Positions 8,465 to 16,511 of a stretch of 39,833 nucleotides of DNA are shown piece by piece. Numbering within the stretch: position 1 is the first letter of the stretch; every line of letters starts with the position of its first letter. Origin of the DNA: Arcobacter sp. F2176 (GTDB lineage: Bacteria > Campylobacterota > Campylobacteria > Campylobacterales > Arcobacteraceae); assembly GCF_004116465.1 (NCBI RefSeq), contig NZ_PDJV01000023.1, positions 1 through 39,833 of the forward strand. Direction: 5' to 3'. Position numbers and translations under genes: made by a program. The notes beneath the pieces are model-generated. The model was not told the DNA's origin and searched no databases. It saw only the letters and a list, made by a program, of their open reading frames with translations.

Positions 8465-9616
8465 ATGGCTTATTCAAAAATGACATTTTTACCTGTTGAC
8501 AATGGAAACATGGTCTTGATTAAATTAAATGATTCTAATAAAACTACGATTTTATATGACATGTATATTCGTGAAAAAGCATGTGATGAAAATGATGATA
8601 GTTATGATGTGTTAGGCTATTTGAAAAATAATTTAAACAAAGATGAAGAAGGTAGACTCTTTGTTGATGTTTTTATTTTGTCTCATCATGATGATGATCA
8701 TATTAGAGGTTTTCAGAATCATTTTCATACAGGTGATATTAAAGAATATATAAAAGACAGTGATAAAATTTACATTAAAGAGATTTGGGGTTCTTCAAGA
8801 TTTTTCAAACGGGCAGATAAATATAACACATTAGAAGCGAATGCTAAAGCATTTAATACAGAAATGAAAAGAAGATATAAACTTCATAAAGATAATAAAG
8901 TAATTCAAGAAGAAGGTAATCGTATTATTATTCTAGGAGAATCAGAAGATGACAAAACTGATCATGTTCAAGATATTGTATATAAAATAGGTGATACGAT
9001 TAAGAAATTAAATAATAAAGATATAAGTTCAAAAATTGAAATAGAACTATTAGGACCAATAGAGCAACAAGATGGTGAAGCTGAAGATCTTTATAAAAGA
9101 AAAAATAGAGGAAGTGTAGTATTACAATTAAATATCAAAGAAGGAAACTATACTAATCAAATTCTACTTACTGGTGATTCAGGAGCAGATGTTTTAGAGT
9201 ATATGCATGAAATTTATCCTCTATCTTCTTTTGAATACGATATTTTACAAGCACCACATCACTGTTCTAAATATTCTATGTATAATCAAATTGGGCAAGG
9301 AGAGAATAAAATATGTGAATTATCTGAAACTGCATTTGAGATACTTTCTCAAGCAAAAACAGGTGCTAAGATTATTGCAAGTTGTAGAGAGTTTGGTAAC
9401 GAAACTCCTCCTCATAATGAAGCAAAAGAAAAATATGAAGAGATTGTAGAGATTTCAAACTTCTTATACACTGCAGGGCATAAGAAAAAAGGCAAAGTAG
9501 AGCCAATTGAGTTAGAATTTACACAAGAAGGTCATAAAGAGCCTGTAGGTTTAACAAAAAGCAAAACTGCTGCTGCAACAATTGGTTCAGCAGGGGAAGC
9601 ACGTGGGCATGGTTAA
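8465..9616 (+). CDS. ComEC/Rec2-like metallo-beta-lactamase-fold hydrolase with Gly-ending tail
   Basis: The 383-residue protein carries ILSHHDDDHIRGF (H74, D76, D78, H79), the H-x-D-x-D-H metal site of ComEC-like metallo-beta-lactamase-fold proteins, then LLTGDSGADVLEYM (TGD 236-238) and LQAPHHCSKYS (H265, H266), in the same order as in ComEC. Such domains are usually phosphoesterases or nucleases acting on DNA. The last 20 residues form a small, flexible, Ala/Gly/Lys-rich tail ending ARGHG, with glycine as final residue, reminiscent of the C-terminus of ubiquitin-like modifiers. I chose ATG at 8465 (AAGGAG at 8450-8455 and conserved start of the fold) over an upstream in-frame ATG at 8402 that lies inside the preceding gene. 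Its end overlaps the E2-E1-JAB gene by 8 bases. It could be the enzyme-effector or the conjugated partner. Confidence 0.75.
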   Translation: MAYSKMTFLPVDNGNMVLIKLNDSNKTTILYDMYIREKACDENDDSYDVLGYLKNNLNKDEEGRLFVDVFILSHHDDDHIRGFQNHFHTGDIKEYIKDSDKIYIKEIWGSSRFFKRADKYNTLEANAKAFNTEMKRRYKLHKDNKVIQEEGNRIIILGESEDDKTDHVQDIVYKIGDTIKKLNNKDISSKIEIELLGPIEQQDGEAEDLYKRKNRGSVVLQLNIKEGNYTNQILLTGDSGADVLEYMHEIYPLSSFEYDILQAPHHCSKYSMYNQIGQGENKICELSETAFEILSQAKTGAKIIASCREFGNETPPHNEAKEKYEEIVEISNFLYTAGHKKKGKVEPIELEFTQEGHKEPVGLTKSKTAAATIGSAGEARGHG

Positions 9617-11717
9617 TATTAATTTTATTAACCTTGCATATAGCTATACTCATAAATCTGACCATATAAGTAGTGTTAGTGAAATCAAAATTGATGAAGC
9701 AAATAAAAAAGCTTCATTCACAGCAACCTTTGTTTTAAAATTTCCTAGTGCCATTACTGATAAAGAAACAAAATTTGGAGTCAGACAAAAGGAACCTGTC
9801 ACATTTGAGTTTTCTGAACAATTCCCATTAAAAGCTCCTTTTATTACATTAAGGAAAGATTTTCCAAGAGTATTTGAACATATTAATCCCAATAAAGATG
9901 TGGTAAATCCTTGTATTTATGAAGGCGATCTAAATGAGTTATTACAACAACCAGGTTTCTTTGATGAAGTACTTGACCAAATGGCTACATGGCTTGACAA
10001 AACAACTACTAATAGTTTATTTAATAGAGACCAAGGTTGGGAACCTATGCGAAGTGATGAACTTCATGGTATTATTGAGTATCCAACAAGTGTGGTTGAA
10101 GAATTTATAAATACTGGTATTAATATTGCGGGGATTTCATATAAGTTTAAAAAAGAAAAATTTAAAGTAACAATTGAAGAGTATAAGCCAGAAAGCTTAA
10201 ATAATACGGATACTTCAGCATTAATACCATTTATAAGTGAGGATATTGCAGAACAATATTATCCAAACTCTATAAATATTTATCAAGATTTAGTTGATTT
10301 CTGTAAAAAAGTTCATATTCCAGATTTAGATAAATACTTAGTTGAACATTACAAGGTTTTACAAAGACTTTCTTTTGTTTTTGTGACTCTGTTTGTTAAA
10401 CGACCTGCAAAAGTTATTGGAACAAACTTAGATTGTGAAATAATGAATTTTGCAATCAATGTAAAAACACTTAAAATAACAAAGACAGCAGCAAAAATAC
10501 AATATGGAGCAAAGGTTTATACATTAGGAACTATTGAATGCCCTTCAAAAAATTTATTGGCTAAATTTTCAGGACTTAGTACAAAAAATATCAAAAAAGG
10601 TATGACTATTACTCAAATTGGCTGTGGAAGTTTAGGTTCAAAGATAATTATGCATTTAGGACGTACAGGCATTACAGATAATATTAATTTAATCGATAAT
10701 GGGGTATTTAGTGCTCACAATCATGCACGCCACGCTTTGTGTAATACAAAATATTTATTATCTAATTATAAGAGTGAATTATTATTTGCAGCCTTAAGCG
10801 AAATGGGTTTAGAGAATGTAAGACATTCAGAAAATGATATTAAAGATATAAAAAAACTAATTAAAGAAAATCAAGTTTTAATCGACTCAACTGCTGATAT
10901 ATCTGTTAGAAACTTTTTAGTTGATGATGAAATTAAAAGTGAGGTTATCTATACTGTACTTCATAATTTAGGAACTGTTGGTTTGGTATTTATTGAAGGT
11001 AAAGACAGAAATGTGAGGATAGATGACATTGTTATAGAGTTTTATCTCTTATGTTTTCACAATGACACATTATCTCAGCTTATTTGTACGAGTAATGTAC
11101 AATATCAAACAGTTGGACAAGGATGTGGATCCTTAACCACCATTGTATCTGATGCAACCATTTCTCTTCAAGCTTCAGCTATGGCAAATATTATTCAAAA
11201 ACGATTAGAGAATGGTTCAAGTGAATTAGGAGAACTTTATATAGGAAGTATTGAAAATAATATAAACATAAATTGGCAATCATTAAACATTAATACTCCA
11301 ATGATATTACATGATGATACTTATGATATGCAAGTAAGAATTTCGCCAAGAGTTGTTAACAAAATTAAAGAAGAATCTAGCATACATTTTCCTAATGAGA
11401 CGGGAGGCGTACTTATTGGTCATATTTCTTTGATTAATAAAACTTTTACAATAGTTGAACTTATTGATGCACCAGCTGATAGTACTAGAAGTCCAGGGTA
11501 TTTTAAATTAGGTACATTAGGCTTACTTGAAAATATAGCTAACTATGAAGAAAGAACAAATGGACTATTAACCTATATTGGTACATGGCACAGTCATCCT
11601 CAAGGTGGTGGAGCTTCTAGAACTGATTTCAATATGAAAAATAAGTTAATTAAAGATAGAGAAGATTTTCCTTCTGTATGTCTTATTTATAGTCAAAAGA
11701 AGTTTTTAACTTATTAA
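9609..11717 (+). CDS. E2-E1-JAB single-chain ubiquitin-like conjugation protein (Cap2/Cap3-like fusion)
   Basis: The 702-residue protein combines three activities of ubiquitin-type systems. Residues 1-140 are E2/UBC-like: the HINP strand and NPCIYEG give the likely catalytic C102. A linker of unknown fold follows. Residues 330-530 are an E1/ThiF-like adenylation domain: TQIGCGSLGSKI nucleotide loop, LIDNG and the downstream Arg/His, with GQGCGSLTT (C506) as candidate E1 cysteine. Residues 575-702 are a JAB/MPN isopeptidase with E596 in NETGG, H661 and H663 in TWHSHP, and S670/D673, a complete JAMM site; its end is short after the last strand. E2 and E1 in one chain match Cap2 of type II CBASS, where the JAB Cap3 is separate. 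I chose ATG 9609 (AGGGGA 12 bases upstream) over TTG 9582. No separate ubiquitin-like gene is seen. Confidence 0.8.
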   Translation: MVNINFINLAYSYTHKSDHISSVSEIKIDEANKKASFTATFVLKFPSAITDKETKFGVRQKEPVTFEFSEQFPLKAPFITLRKDFPRVFEHINPNKDVVNPCIYEGDLNELLQQPGFFDEVLDQMATWLDKTTTNSLFNRDQGWEPMRSDELHGIIEYPTSVVEEFINTGINIAGISYKFKKEKFKVTIEEYKPESLNNTDTSALIPFISEDIAEQYYPNSINIYQDLVDFCKKVHIPDLDKYLVEHYKVLQRLSFVFVTLFVKRPAKVIGTNLDCEIMNFAINVKTLKITKTAAKIQYGAKVYTLGTIECPSKNLLAKFSGLSTKNIKKGMTITQIGCGSLGSKIIMHLGRTGITDNINLIDNGVFSAHNHARHALCNTKYLLSNYKSELLFAALSEMGLENVRHSENDIKDIKKLIKENQVLIDSTADISVRNFLVDDEIKSEVIYTVLHNLGTVGLVFIEGKDRNVRIDDIVIEFYLLCFHNDTLSQLICTSNVQYQTVGQGCGSLTTIVSDATISLQASAMANIIQKRLENGSSELGELYIGSIENNININWQSLNINTPMILHDDTYDMQVRISPRVVNKIKEESSIHFPNETGGVLIGHISLINKTFTIVELIDAPADSTRSPGYFKLGTLGLLENIANYEERTNGLLTYIGTWHSHPQGGGASRTDFNMKNKLIKDREDFPSVCLIYSQKKFLTY

Positions 11718-11777
11718 TATAAAAAGCAATATAATTATAAAGATGACAGCTTATAATTATTGATAGGAAAACAAAAA

Positions 11778-12620
11778 ATGTATTTTAAATTTAAGAGCAA
11801 AATACTTAAAGGACTAATTGGAAATAGTGTACATATTAATGATAAACTCATCGTTCATGGTTTCACTGCTGGAAAAGGGTTTGGAACTACTGCATTAACA
11901 TTTCTTGTAAAAAAAGCATTTAATATTCATAGATTTCCTTTGTGGGAAGACCGCCATTTTACGGAAGAATTTAATAGAAAAAATACTTATGCTACTCTTG
12001 ATAATATAATACAACATGATGAATTCATAAATTCTATTGATGAAATGGTTGAAGAAATTAAAGAGATATATACTACTACTCAAACTAAATTAAATATTCA
12101 ATATCCAAACCAAAGCCATGTAAAATTATATAGAAGTTTAGATCATGAGTATGGAGTTATTTTACTTCAAATGAAAGAAGAAGCTTCAAAAAACGGTAAT
12201 AGCTATATTGAGATTGGCACTGATATATTAAATAGTTTTACTGATAATCGTGGTAAATATGGGATGATTGCAAAAATTACAATTGATGTACCTAAAGAGG
12301 ATATATTATATTATGATGAACTCTTTAATGATATTATGGAATATGATGAGTTTGTTGTGATGAATAGAAGAATGGATGGGCTTTTAAAAATTCCAATTGA
12401 TTGTATAAGAAAAAGTGTCAATAGTTTTGATATTTATGATAATAGTTGGTATAGCAAACATATGCATCAAATATTTGGAGTAAAGAAGTATAATGGAAAA
12501 CATAACTTTATTAATTTATCATCGTGTATACATATAAAATTCTTTAAATTAAATACTAATAGAAAGAAAGATGGGTTCATAAAAAAAGTTTTAAAAAAAT
12601 TAGCACAATGTGGGACTTAA
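11778..12620 (+). CDS. ADP-ribosyltransferase-like protein, last gene of ubiquitin-like operon
   Basis: The 280-residue protein has an R-S-E-type ART motif order: KLYRSLD (R119), LNSFTDNRGKYG (S153-F-T155), a strand KITIDVPKEDIL, then MEYDEFVVMNR with E191 as the likely catalytic glutamate and E188 before it. The layout Arg strand, S-F-T strand, V-P-x-x-D-I-L, E-F-V-V resembles phage and toxin ARTs. The first 110 residues are an unassigned N-terminal region; the C-terminus is lysine-rich. I chose ATG 11778 with AGGAAA eight bases upstream over TTG 11760. The gap from the E2-E1-JAB stop is 60 bases and the strand is the same, so it is probably in the same operon. A cytoplasmic effector that modifies host or phage targets, or a modifier acting with the conjugation enzymes, is inference. 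Confidence 0.45.
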   Translation: MYFKFKSKILKGLIGNSVHINDKLIVHGFTAGKGFGTTALTFLVKKAFNIHRFPLWEDRHFTEEFNRKNTYATLDNIIQHDEFINSIDEMVEEIKEIYTTTQTKLNIQYPNQSHVKLYRSLDHEYGVILLQMKEEASKNGNSYIEIGTDILNSFTDNRGKYGMIAKITIDVPKEDILYYDELFNDIMEYDEFVVMNRRMDGLLKIPIDCIRKSVNSFDIYDNSWYSKHMHQIFGVKKYNGKHNFINLSSCIHIKFFKLNTNRKKDGFIKKVLKKLAQCGT

Positions 12621-12664
12621 AAAAATTAAAATCACCTTATCCCTAAATATAATCAAAAAAGCAA

Positions 12665-12708
12665 AGATTCATAATAATCAACATTTTGACATTTTATTTT
12701 ATGAATCT
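12665..12708. terminator. Inverted repeat at convergent gene ends
   Basis: AGATTCATAA at 12665-12674 and its exact complement TTATGAATCT at 12699-12708 flank a 24-base loop between the ends of the rightward operon and the leftward endonuclease I gene, whose stop codon is in the loop. The long loop makes it a weak terminator, but the position between convergent genes suits that role. Confidence 0.3.
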
Positions 12709-13434
12709 ATTCAAGTTTTCTAGAATAGATTCAATTCTCTTATTTCTCTCAATTTCCCATTCATCAACAGGATCTAGTTTATCCCAAGCATTAAAAAGTT
12801 GCCTCTCTTGTTTAGATATTTTCATCCCATAAGTATCTTCAAAATAAAAATAAGTTCTTGCTATATTACCTCTAATATCATCTTTAGGTTCAGCACGTCT
12901 TGCTTTAAAGTCCACTTCAAAATCTATATCTTTTCCATAGGCTCTTTTTTCACCTTCTATAATTCCATATCTAAAATTAGACCTATCAGCATTTAGTTCA
13001 CCAATAGCAGGTACTAGATTATGCATATCAGCTTCCATAAGTTTAAATTGCTTATTTACTTTAGAACAACACTTTCTTCCTTTATAGGCTTTACCATTAC
13101 TTTTAACACATTGAGAATCACCTTCTCTCCAACATGTAAACTGTCTTCCAAAGTTTTCAGCAGGAATCACATGTTCCCATTCAATTCTTCTTGCTCTTTT
13201 ATTTACTTTTCCAGATTTAGTATATTCATTTCTAGGAGTATAACCACATGATTGTCTATCAATCATATTGTTCTTATCTTTATAGCTATATTTACAATTA
13301 GCATAGAATGTAATTTGATGGTCTTTGTATATTTCTTTTAATAGTTTTTTTGATTTTGAAAAGGAATCAATTGTTGAGTTTGCTTGAGCAAAAAGGGAAA
13401 GTAATAATATTAAAATTAGTATATATTTTTTCAA
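12694..13434 (-). CDS. endA: Endonuclease I, secreted non-specific nuclease
   Basis: The 246-residue protein has a Sec signal peptide (MKKYILILILLLSLFAQA, cleavage near residue 18) and the features of the EndA/NucM/Vvn family: RRIEWEHVIPAENFGRQ with the beta-beta-alpha metal-finger E-H-V, and MEADMHNLVPAIGELNADRSN, whose Asn/Glu bind the metal. Six cysteines (in NCKY, SCGY, TCWRE, SQCVK, KCCSK) suit periplasmic disulfides. It would degrade DNA or RNA in the periplasm or outside the cell. Length and ends look intact. The segment for residues 186-235 is duplicated as a dead fragment at 3479-3626, so this gene borders the island. The upstream gene 13524 is divergent. It may be a resident gene at the island edge or cargo. 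Confidence 0.9.
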   Translation of the reverse strand: MKKYILILILLLSLFAQANSTIDSFSKSKKLLKEIYKDHQITFYANCKYSYKDKNNMIDRQSCGYTPRNEYTKSGKVNKRARRIEWEHVIPAENFGRQFTCWREGDSQCVKSNGKAYKGRKCCSKVNKQFKLMEADMHNLVPAIGELNADRSNFRYGIIEGEKRAYGKDIDFEVDFKARRAEPKDDIRGNIARTYFYFEDTYGMKISKQERQLFNAWDKLDPVDEWEIERNKRIESILENLNRFIK

Positions 13435-13474
13435 AGAGTACCTTTTAAGTAAAATAAATATAAAAAACTTGTAA

Positions 13475-13480
13475 TATAAT
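13475..13480 (+). promoter_or_regulatory. -10 box for the secreted C2-like gene
   Basis: TATAAT lies 43 bases ahead of the TTG start at 13524, with a Shine-Dalgarno-like AGGGA at about 13512-13517. No clear -35 element is visible, which is common for Campylobacterota vegetative promoters. Confidence 0.4.
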
Positions 13481-13523
13481 ATTAAAATAAATATAAATAA
13501 TCACATAAAACTAGGGAATTACT

Positions 13524-14174
13524 TTGAAAAGTTTCAAAATCAAGTATACATTATTCTTTATACTCATATTTAATATCTTAAATGCAAATGAAGAAATTAA
13601 ATACATAAATTTAACAGTTTTAGGTGCAGTTATTGCTCCAACTAAAATAGATAAAACTACCTGGGATAAAGGTGGTATAAAAATTGATAATGCTTCTTCA
13701 AATTTAATTAGTGAAATGCTAACTACTGGAATACCTGTTTCAAGTATTATGAATACAATTGGAAATAATGCTGCAAAAGGTACTGCTGCTCCTGATGTAA
13801 TTGGATATATTCAATTAATAGGTTCAAGTTTAAAAAATATATCAAATATAGCTTGGACACCTATTGTATTAGCTACTAAAAGTTATGCTTTATCAAAAGA
13901 TTCTTATACCCCAAGTTTTAATGCAGGGTATAAAAACTGGCCTTTATTTAAAGAAAATAGATTTAGAATAGTTCTATGGGATGCTGATTTATTTGATGAT
14001 GACCCAATTGCTACGGTTGAGTTGACATACAATGATGTAATGAATGCAATTAAAGTGGGGAAAACTACTTGGATTAATGTAGCAGAGCAAGGAAACAATC
14101 AACTTTTATTTATACAAATATCTGCCTCAGAGTCAAGTTCAAAGAAATCTTTTATTGATGGGTATAAATATTAA
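13524..14174 (+). CDS. Secreted C2-like protein
   Basis: The 216-residue protein starts with TTG and has a signal peptide (MKSFKIKYTLFFILIFNILNA, cleavage near residue 21). Residues 22-30 and 130-200 look like a C2-type beta sandwich: YINLTVLGAVIAP at the start and RIVLWDADLFDDDPIATVEL near residues 147-166, whose Asp cluster resembles calcium-binding loops of C2 domains. A helical, Gly/Ala-rich insertion lies between. It would act in the periplasm or outside, perhaps binding membrane lipid. The next frame, a broken membrane protein starting at ATG 14158, overlaps its end by 17 bases, suggesting a former two-gene unit. Function is not known. Confidence 0.4.
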   Translation: MKSFKIKYTLFFILIFNILNANEEIKYINLTVLGAVIAPTKIDKTTWDKGGIKIDNASSNLISEMLTTGIPVSSIMNTIGNNAAKGTAAPDVIGYIQLIGSSLKNISNIAWTPIVLATKSYALSKDSYTPSFNAGYKNWPLFKENRFRIVLWDADLFDDDPIATVELTYNDVMNAIKVGKTTWINVAEQGNNQLLFIQISASESSSKKSFIDGYKY

Positions 14175-14771
14175 TAATAATTCATCTAAAGAAGATACTT
14201 ATTCTCGTATCATGAAAAACGAATTAAACATCTATAAGAAACCTGACTCATTAATTAAGCTAAAGAAAAAAGAAATAGTCTTATATTTTTTATTGTTATT
14301 CCATTATTAGCTTTTATTGTTTTTCAGCATTTTAATGAGAAAGCAGGGAAAGAAGAAATTGTTAAGAATAAAGTTAATATACAGAATATGACTTTTAATT
14401 TACTTTTTAACAAGGGTTTATTAGTCCAAAACAATACAAGTTTTAAAATAACTTTTTCCTCCTCAGAATATAGATACATTGCTAATTATTTTGAAAAATT
14501 AAAAACTAATTACAATATCAAAACTAATATGAATTTTAACGCACTTGAAGAAACAAAAAATAATAGATTCAAATATGAAATAGATGGAAACTTTTGGTAT
14601 TTAGATATTTCTGAAAATAAAGAAATATTCCTTAAAAATATTTATTCTTTAAAAAAAGTAAAAGAAGGATATGAAATAAATAAAAGTATAGGTTATCTTA
14701 TTTTACTAATAGAAGAAAGAAAATTCTCTAATTCCGCAGATATATATTATTCACTTTTTGGTAAAAAATAG
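14158..14771 (+). pseudogene. Frameshifted single-pass membrane protein
   Basis: A frame beginning at ATG 14158 (or 14212) encodes MGINI... then KKPDSLIKLKKKEIVLYF and hits a stop at 14308-14310. From about 14283 a different frame continues with FIVIPLLAFIVFQHF, a membrane helix, then NEKAGKEEIVKNKVNIQNM and a soluble domain to the stop at 14771. Joining them by a one-base shift in the A- or T-run around 14265-14290 gives a sensible protein: short basic cytoplasmic tail, one membrane helix, external domain of about 140 residues. The downstream part alone (ATG 14388, 127 residues) lacks the helix. I read it as a recent frameshift, a sequencing error in a homopolymer, or programmed slippage. 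No family recognised. Confidence 0.6.
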
Positions 14772-14863
14772 ATATTTATGATGAAGATATAAAAGTAAAA
14801 ATACAAAATAAAAAGAATTCAAAAGAATAAACTATTTAAAATAAAATTATATAGTTATAAACT

Positions 14864-14897
14864 TCTCTTTACATATTAATGTTTTAATGTAAAGAAA
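14864..14897. terminator. Hairpin after the broken membrane protein gene
   Basis: CTTTACAT at 14867-14874 pairs exactly with ATGTAAAG at 14887-14894 around a 12-base loop, and flanking bases extend the stem. It lies 93 bases after the stop at 14771, between convergent units, and could end the plus-strand transcript. Confidence 0.35.
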
Positions 14898-14923
14898 ATC
14901 AATTGTCAAATTATATACTTAAC

Positions 14924-14946
14924 AAAAACCTTTATATAGGGCTTTT
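14924..14946 (-). terminator. Probable terminator of the recombinase operon
   Basis: Read on the minus strand, AAAAGCCC, TATATAAA, GGTTTTT forms a short stem (A4, CC with GG, T4 with one bulge) ending in a T-run, about 38 bases after the stop of the 508-residue recombinase. This has the shape of an intrinsic terminator. Confidence 0.45.
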
Positions 14947-14950
14947 GACT

Positions 14951-14968
14951 ACCCGTTATATAACGGGT
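14951..14968. repeat. Perfect 18-bp palindrome ACCCGTTATATAACGGGT
   Basis: ACCCGTTATATAACGGGT is fully self-complementary with no loop, which suits a dimeric protein operator or recombinase site better than a terminator. It lies 16 bases beyond the stop codon of the 508-residue recombinase. No copy was noticed near the other end of the operon (21,013-21,090). Confidence 0.55.
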
Positions 14969-14984
14969 AATTTTAATATTTGTA

Positions 14985-16511
14985 TCATTTACTTTCCAAA
15001 AAACCTCTGGAAATTGCATAGGATAATGGATTAAATAACTTTTCTTGATAATAAAATCCAAATTCATCTTCTGCAAAATTTCTCATTTTATTAATAAAAC
15101 TTGTCGTAACTTCAAAGTTATTATCTATTTTTTGGCTAAAACCCCTATCATCAATTATTAATCCTGTTTTTAAACCATATGATAAGAAATCAAAATTTTT
15201 TGGTATTTCTTCTTTAAGTTTCTTCTTTACAATTTCTTCTAGAATATATTGTGCTGAAGAAGATTTTTTAAAACTTTCTAGTGATATAGGCGAAAAATTA
15301 GAACCATAATGCCCACCAAAATTTGTTAATAATATTGCTACCCTTATATATATTAATACAGTTTCTTCCGATGCATGTCCTAAAAATTTTGCAAGAATCT
15401 TTAATAATTGAATATTTGGAGTTATCCCGACATCAACAATATTAATTCCTTGTGATTCATAAAAATCTAAAACAATCCACGTTGCAAAAGTATGTCTCAT
15501 CCAATGTGGCGTAATACTTTTCTCTTTTCGTCCTATTATATTAGAAGCCTTTTTAAAAGCATACATAACATTTCCATAATTAATTTTTTTACCTTTAGTT
15601 GTAAACCAAAATATTTTATTTATTTCACTAGATCCTAAATTATTTTTTACATACACAGTTCTTCTACGTATATATTCTCTAGAAATATATTTAATATGAA
15701 GTTTCTTTAAAAATCTAATTGGAAACGTTGCAATTTTTATATCTCCTCCTTTTGCAATATACTTTATGTCAACTCGTTGATAATCTTCTTTCCCACCATT
15801 AATATAACCAAAAAGTCCATCAAAATCTTTTTTAACTATTTCTAAAGCTGCTGAAATTCTCAAACCACTTTCCACCATTAATTCTGCTATTAATGCATAT
15901 ACTATATCAATTTTTTCAAGTTCATTATAAAATGAATTATATTCTTTCTTACTTATTGCGTTATAACTATAAACTGTAGGTGAATTTCTAACTTTAATTG
16001 CCCATGAGTCAACATAATTTCTCTCATTTTGATTATTTGAAATATGAGAAAGAAGCTTGTTTTTATAATAAAACTTTGGAACTTTTTTGATTGTCATATT
16101 TATTTTTATTCTATATCCAATTTTTTTCATATAATTAAAAAAACTAAACCAAGTGTCTAGTTTTCTGTTCATTGTATTATTCTTTATTGGTTTATAATTA
16201 AACTTACTTTCTGATACTTTTTCATATCCATCCCAACAAAGCATTCCATATTTTATTTGTTCAATATGATACTCTTCCGCACAAGCCCATGTTATACCCA
16301 TATCATCTAAGTGTCGGTATAATTCCATGATTTCAATTGCTTTACCTCGGTGTGTTGTCCTTCCTTGAATACTATTATTACGTCCACCATACTTAGATTC
16401 AAAAACTAAAAACTTTAATGATGGTATGTCAATTTGATTATTTACAAATAAAACACTGATATTTCTATTTTTAATATTTGGATTTGAAATTTCTTTTACT
16501 CTAAATTTCAT
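14985..16511 (-). CDS. Tyrosine recombinase 3 of the trio (complete catalytic set)
   Basis: The 508-residue protein has all tyrosine-recombinase residues: ESGLRISA (R218), a K in the beta hairpin (K254), HWMRHTFA (H336, R339), LGHAS (H379) and YIR (Y388). It carries a long N-terminal arm/core-binding part and about 110 residues after the tyrosine, longer than simple phage integrases. As the last gene of the operon it starts 11 bases inside the 157-residue gene. In Tn554-type modules two large tyrosine recombinases plus a small protein carry out insertion; here a third, degenerate recombinase-like protein is also present. This one is probably a DNA-cutting member. Confidence 0.85.
   Translation of the reverse strand: MKFRVKEISNPNIKNRNISVLFVNNQIDIPSLKFLVFESKYGGRNNSIQGRTTHRGKAIEIMELYRHLDDMGITWACAEEYHIEQIKYGMLCWDGYEKVSESKFNYKPIKNNTMNRKLDTWFSFFNYMKKIGYRIKINMTIKKVPKFYYKNKLLSHISNNQNERNYVDSWAIKVRNSPTVYSYNAISKKEYNSFYNELEKIDIVYALIAELMVESGLRISAALEIVKKDFDGLFGYINGGKEDYQRVDIKYIAKGGDIKIATFPIRFLKKLHIKYISREYIRRRTVYVKNNLGSSEINKIFWFTTKGKKINYGNVMYAFKKASNIIGRKEKSITPHWMRHTFATWIVLDFYESQGINIVDVGITPNIQLLKILAKFLGHASEETVLIYIRVAILLTNFGGHYGSNFSPISLESFKKSSSAQYILEEIVKKKLKEEIPKNFDFLSYGLKTGLIIDDRGFSQKIDNNFEVTTSFINKMRNFAEDEFGFYYQEKLFNPLSYAISRGFLESK

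Noticed and set aside
9582-9608. Upstream TTG start for the E2-E1-JAB gene
   Set aside because: ATG 9609 has AGGGGA at a usable distance; the extra nine residues (MVQQGKHVG) come from the reading frame over the MBL tail.
7762-12620. Search for a separate ubiquitin-like gene or CD-NTase in the operon
   Set aside because: No beta-grasp-like small ORF, no polymerase-beta nucleotidyltransferase motif (G-S, D-x-D) was seen, so neither CBASS nor Bil can be claimed.
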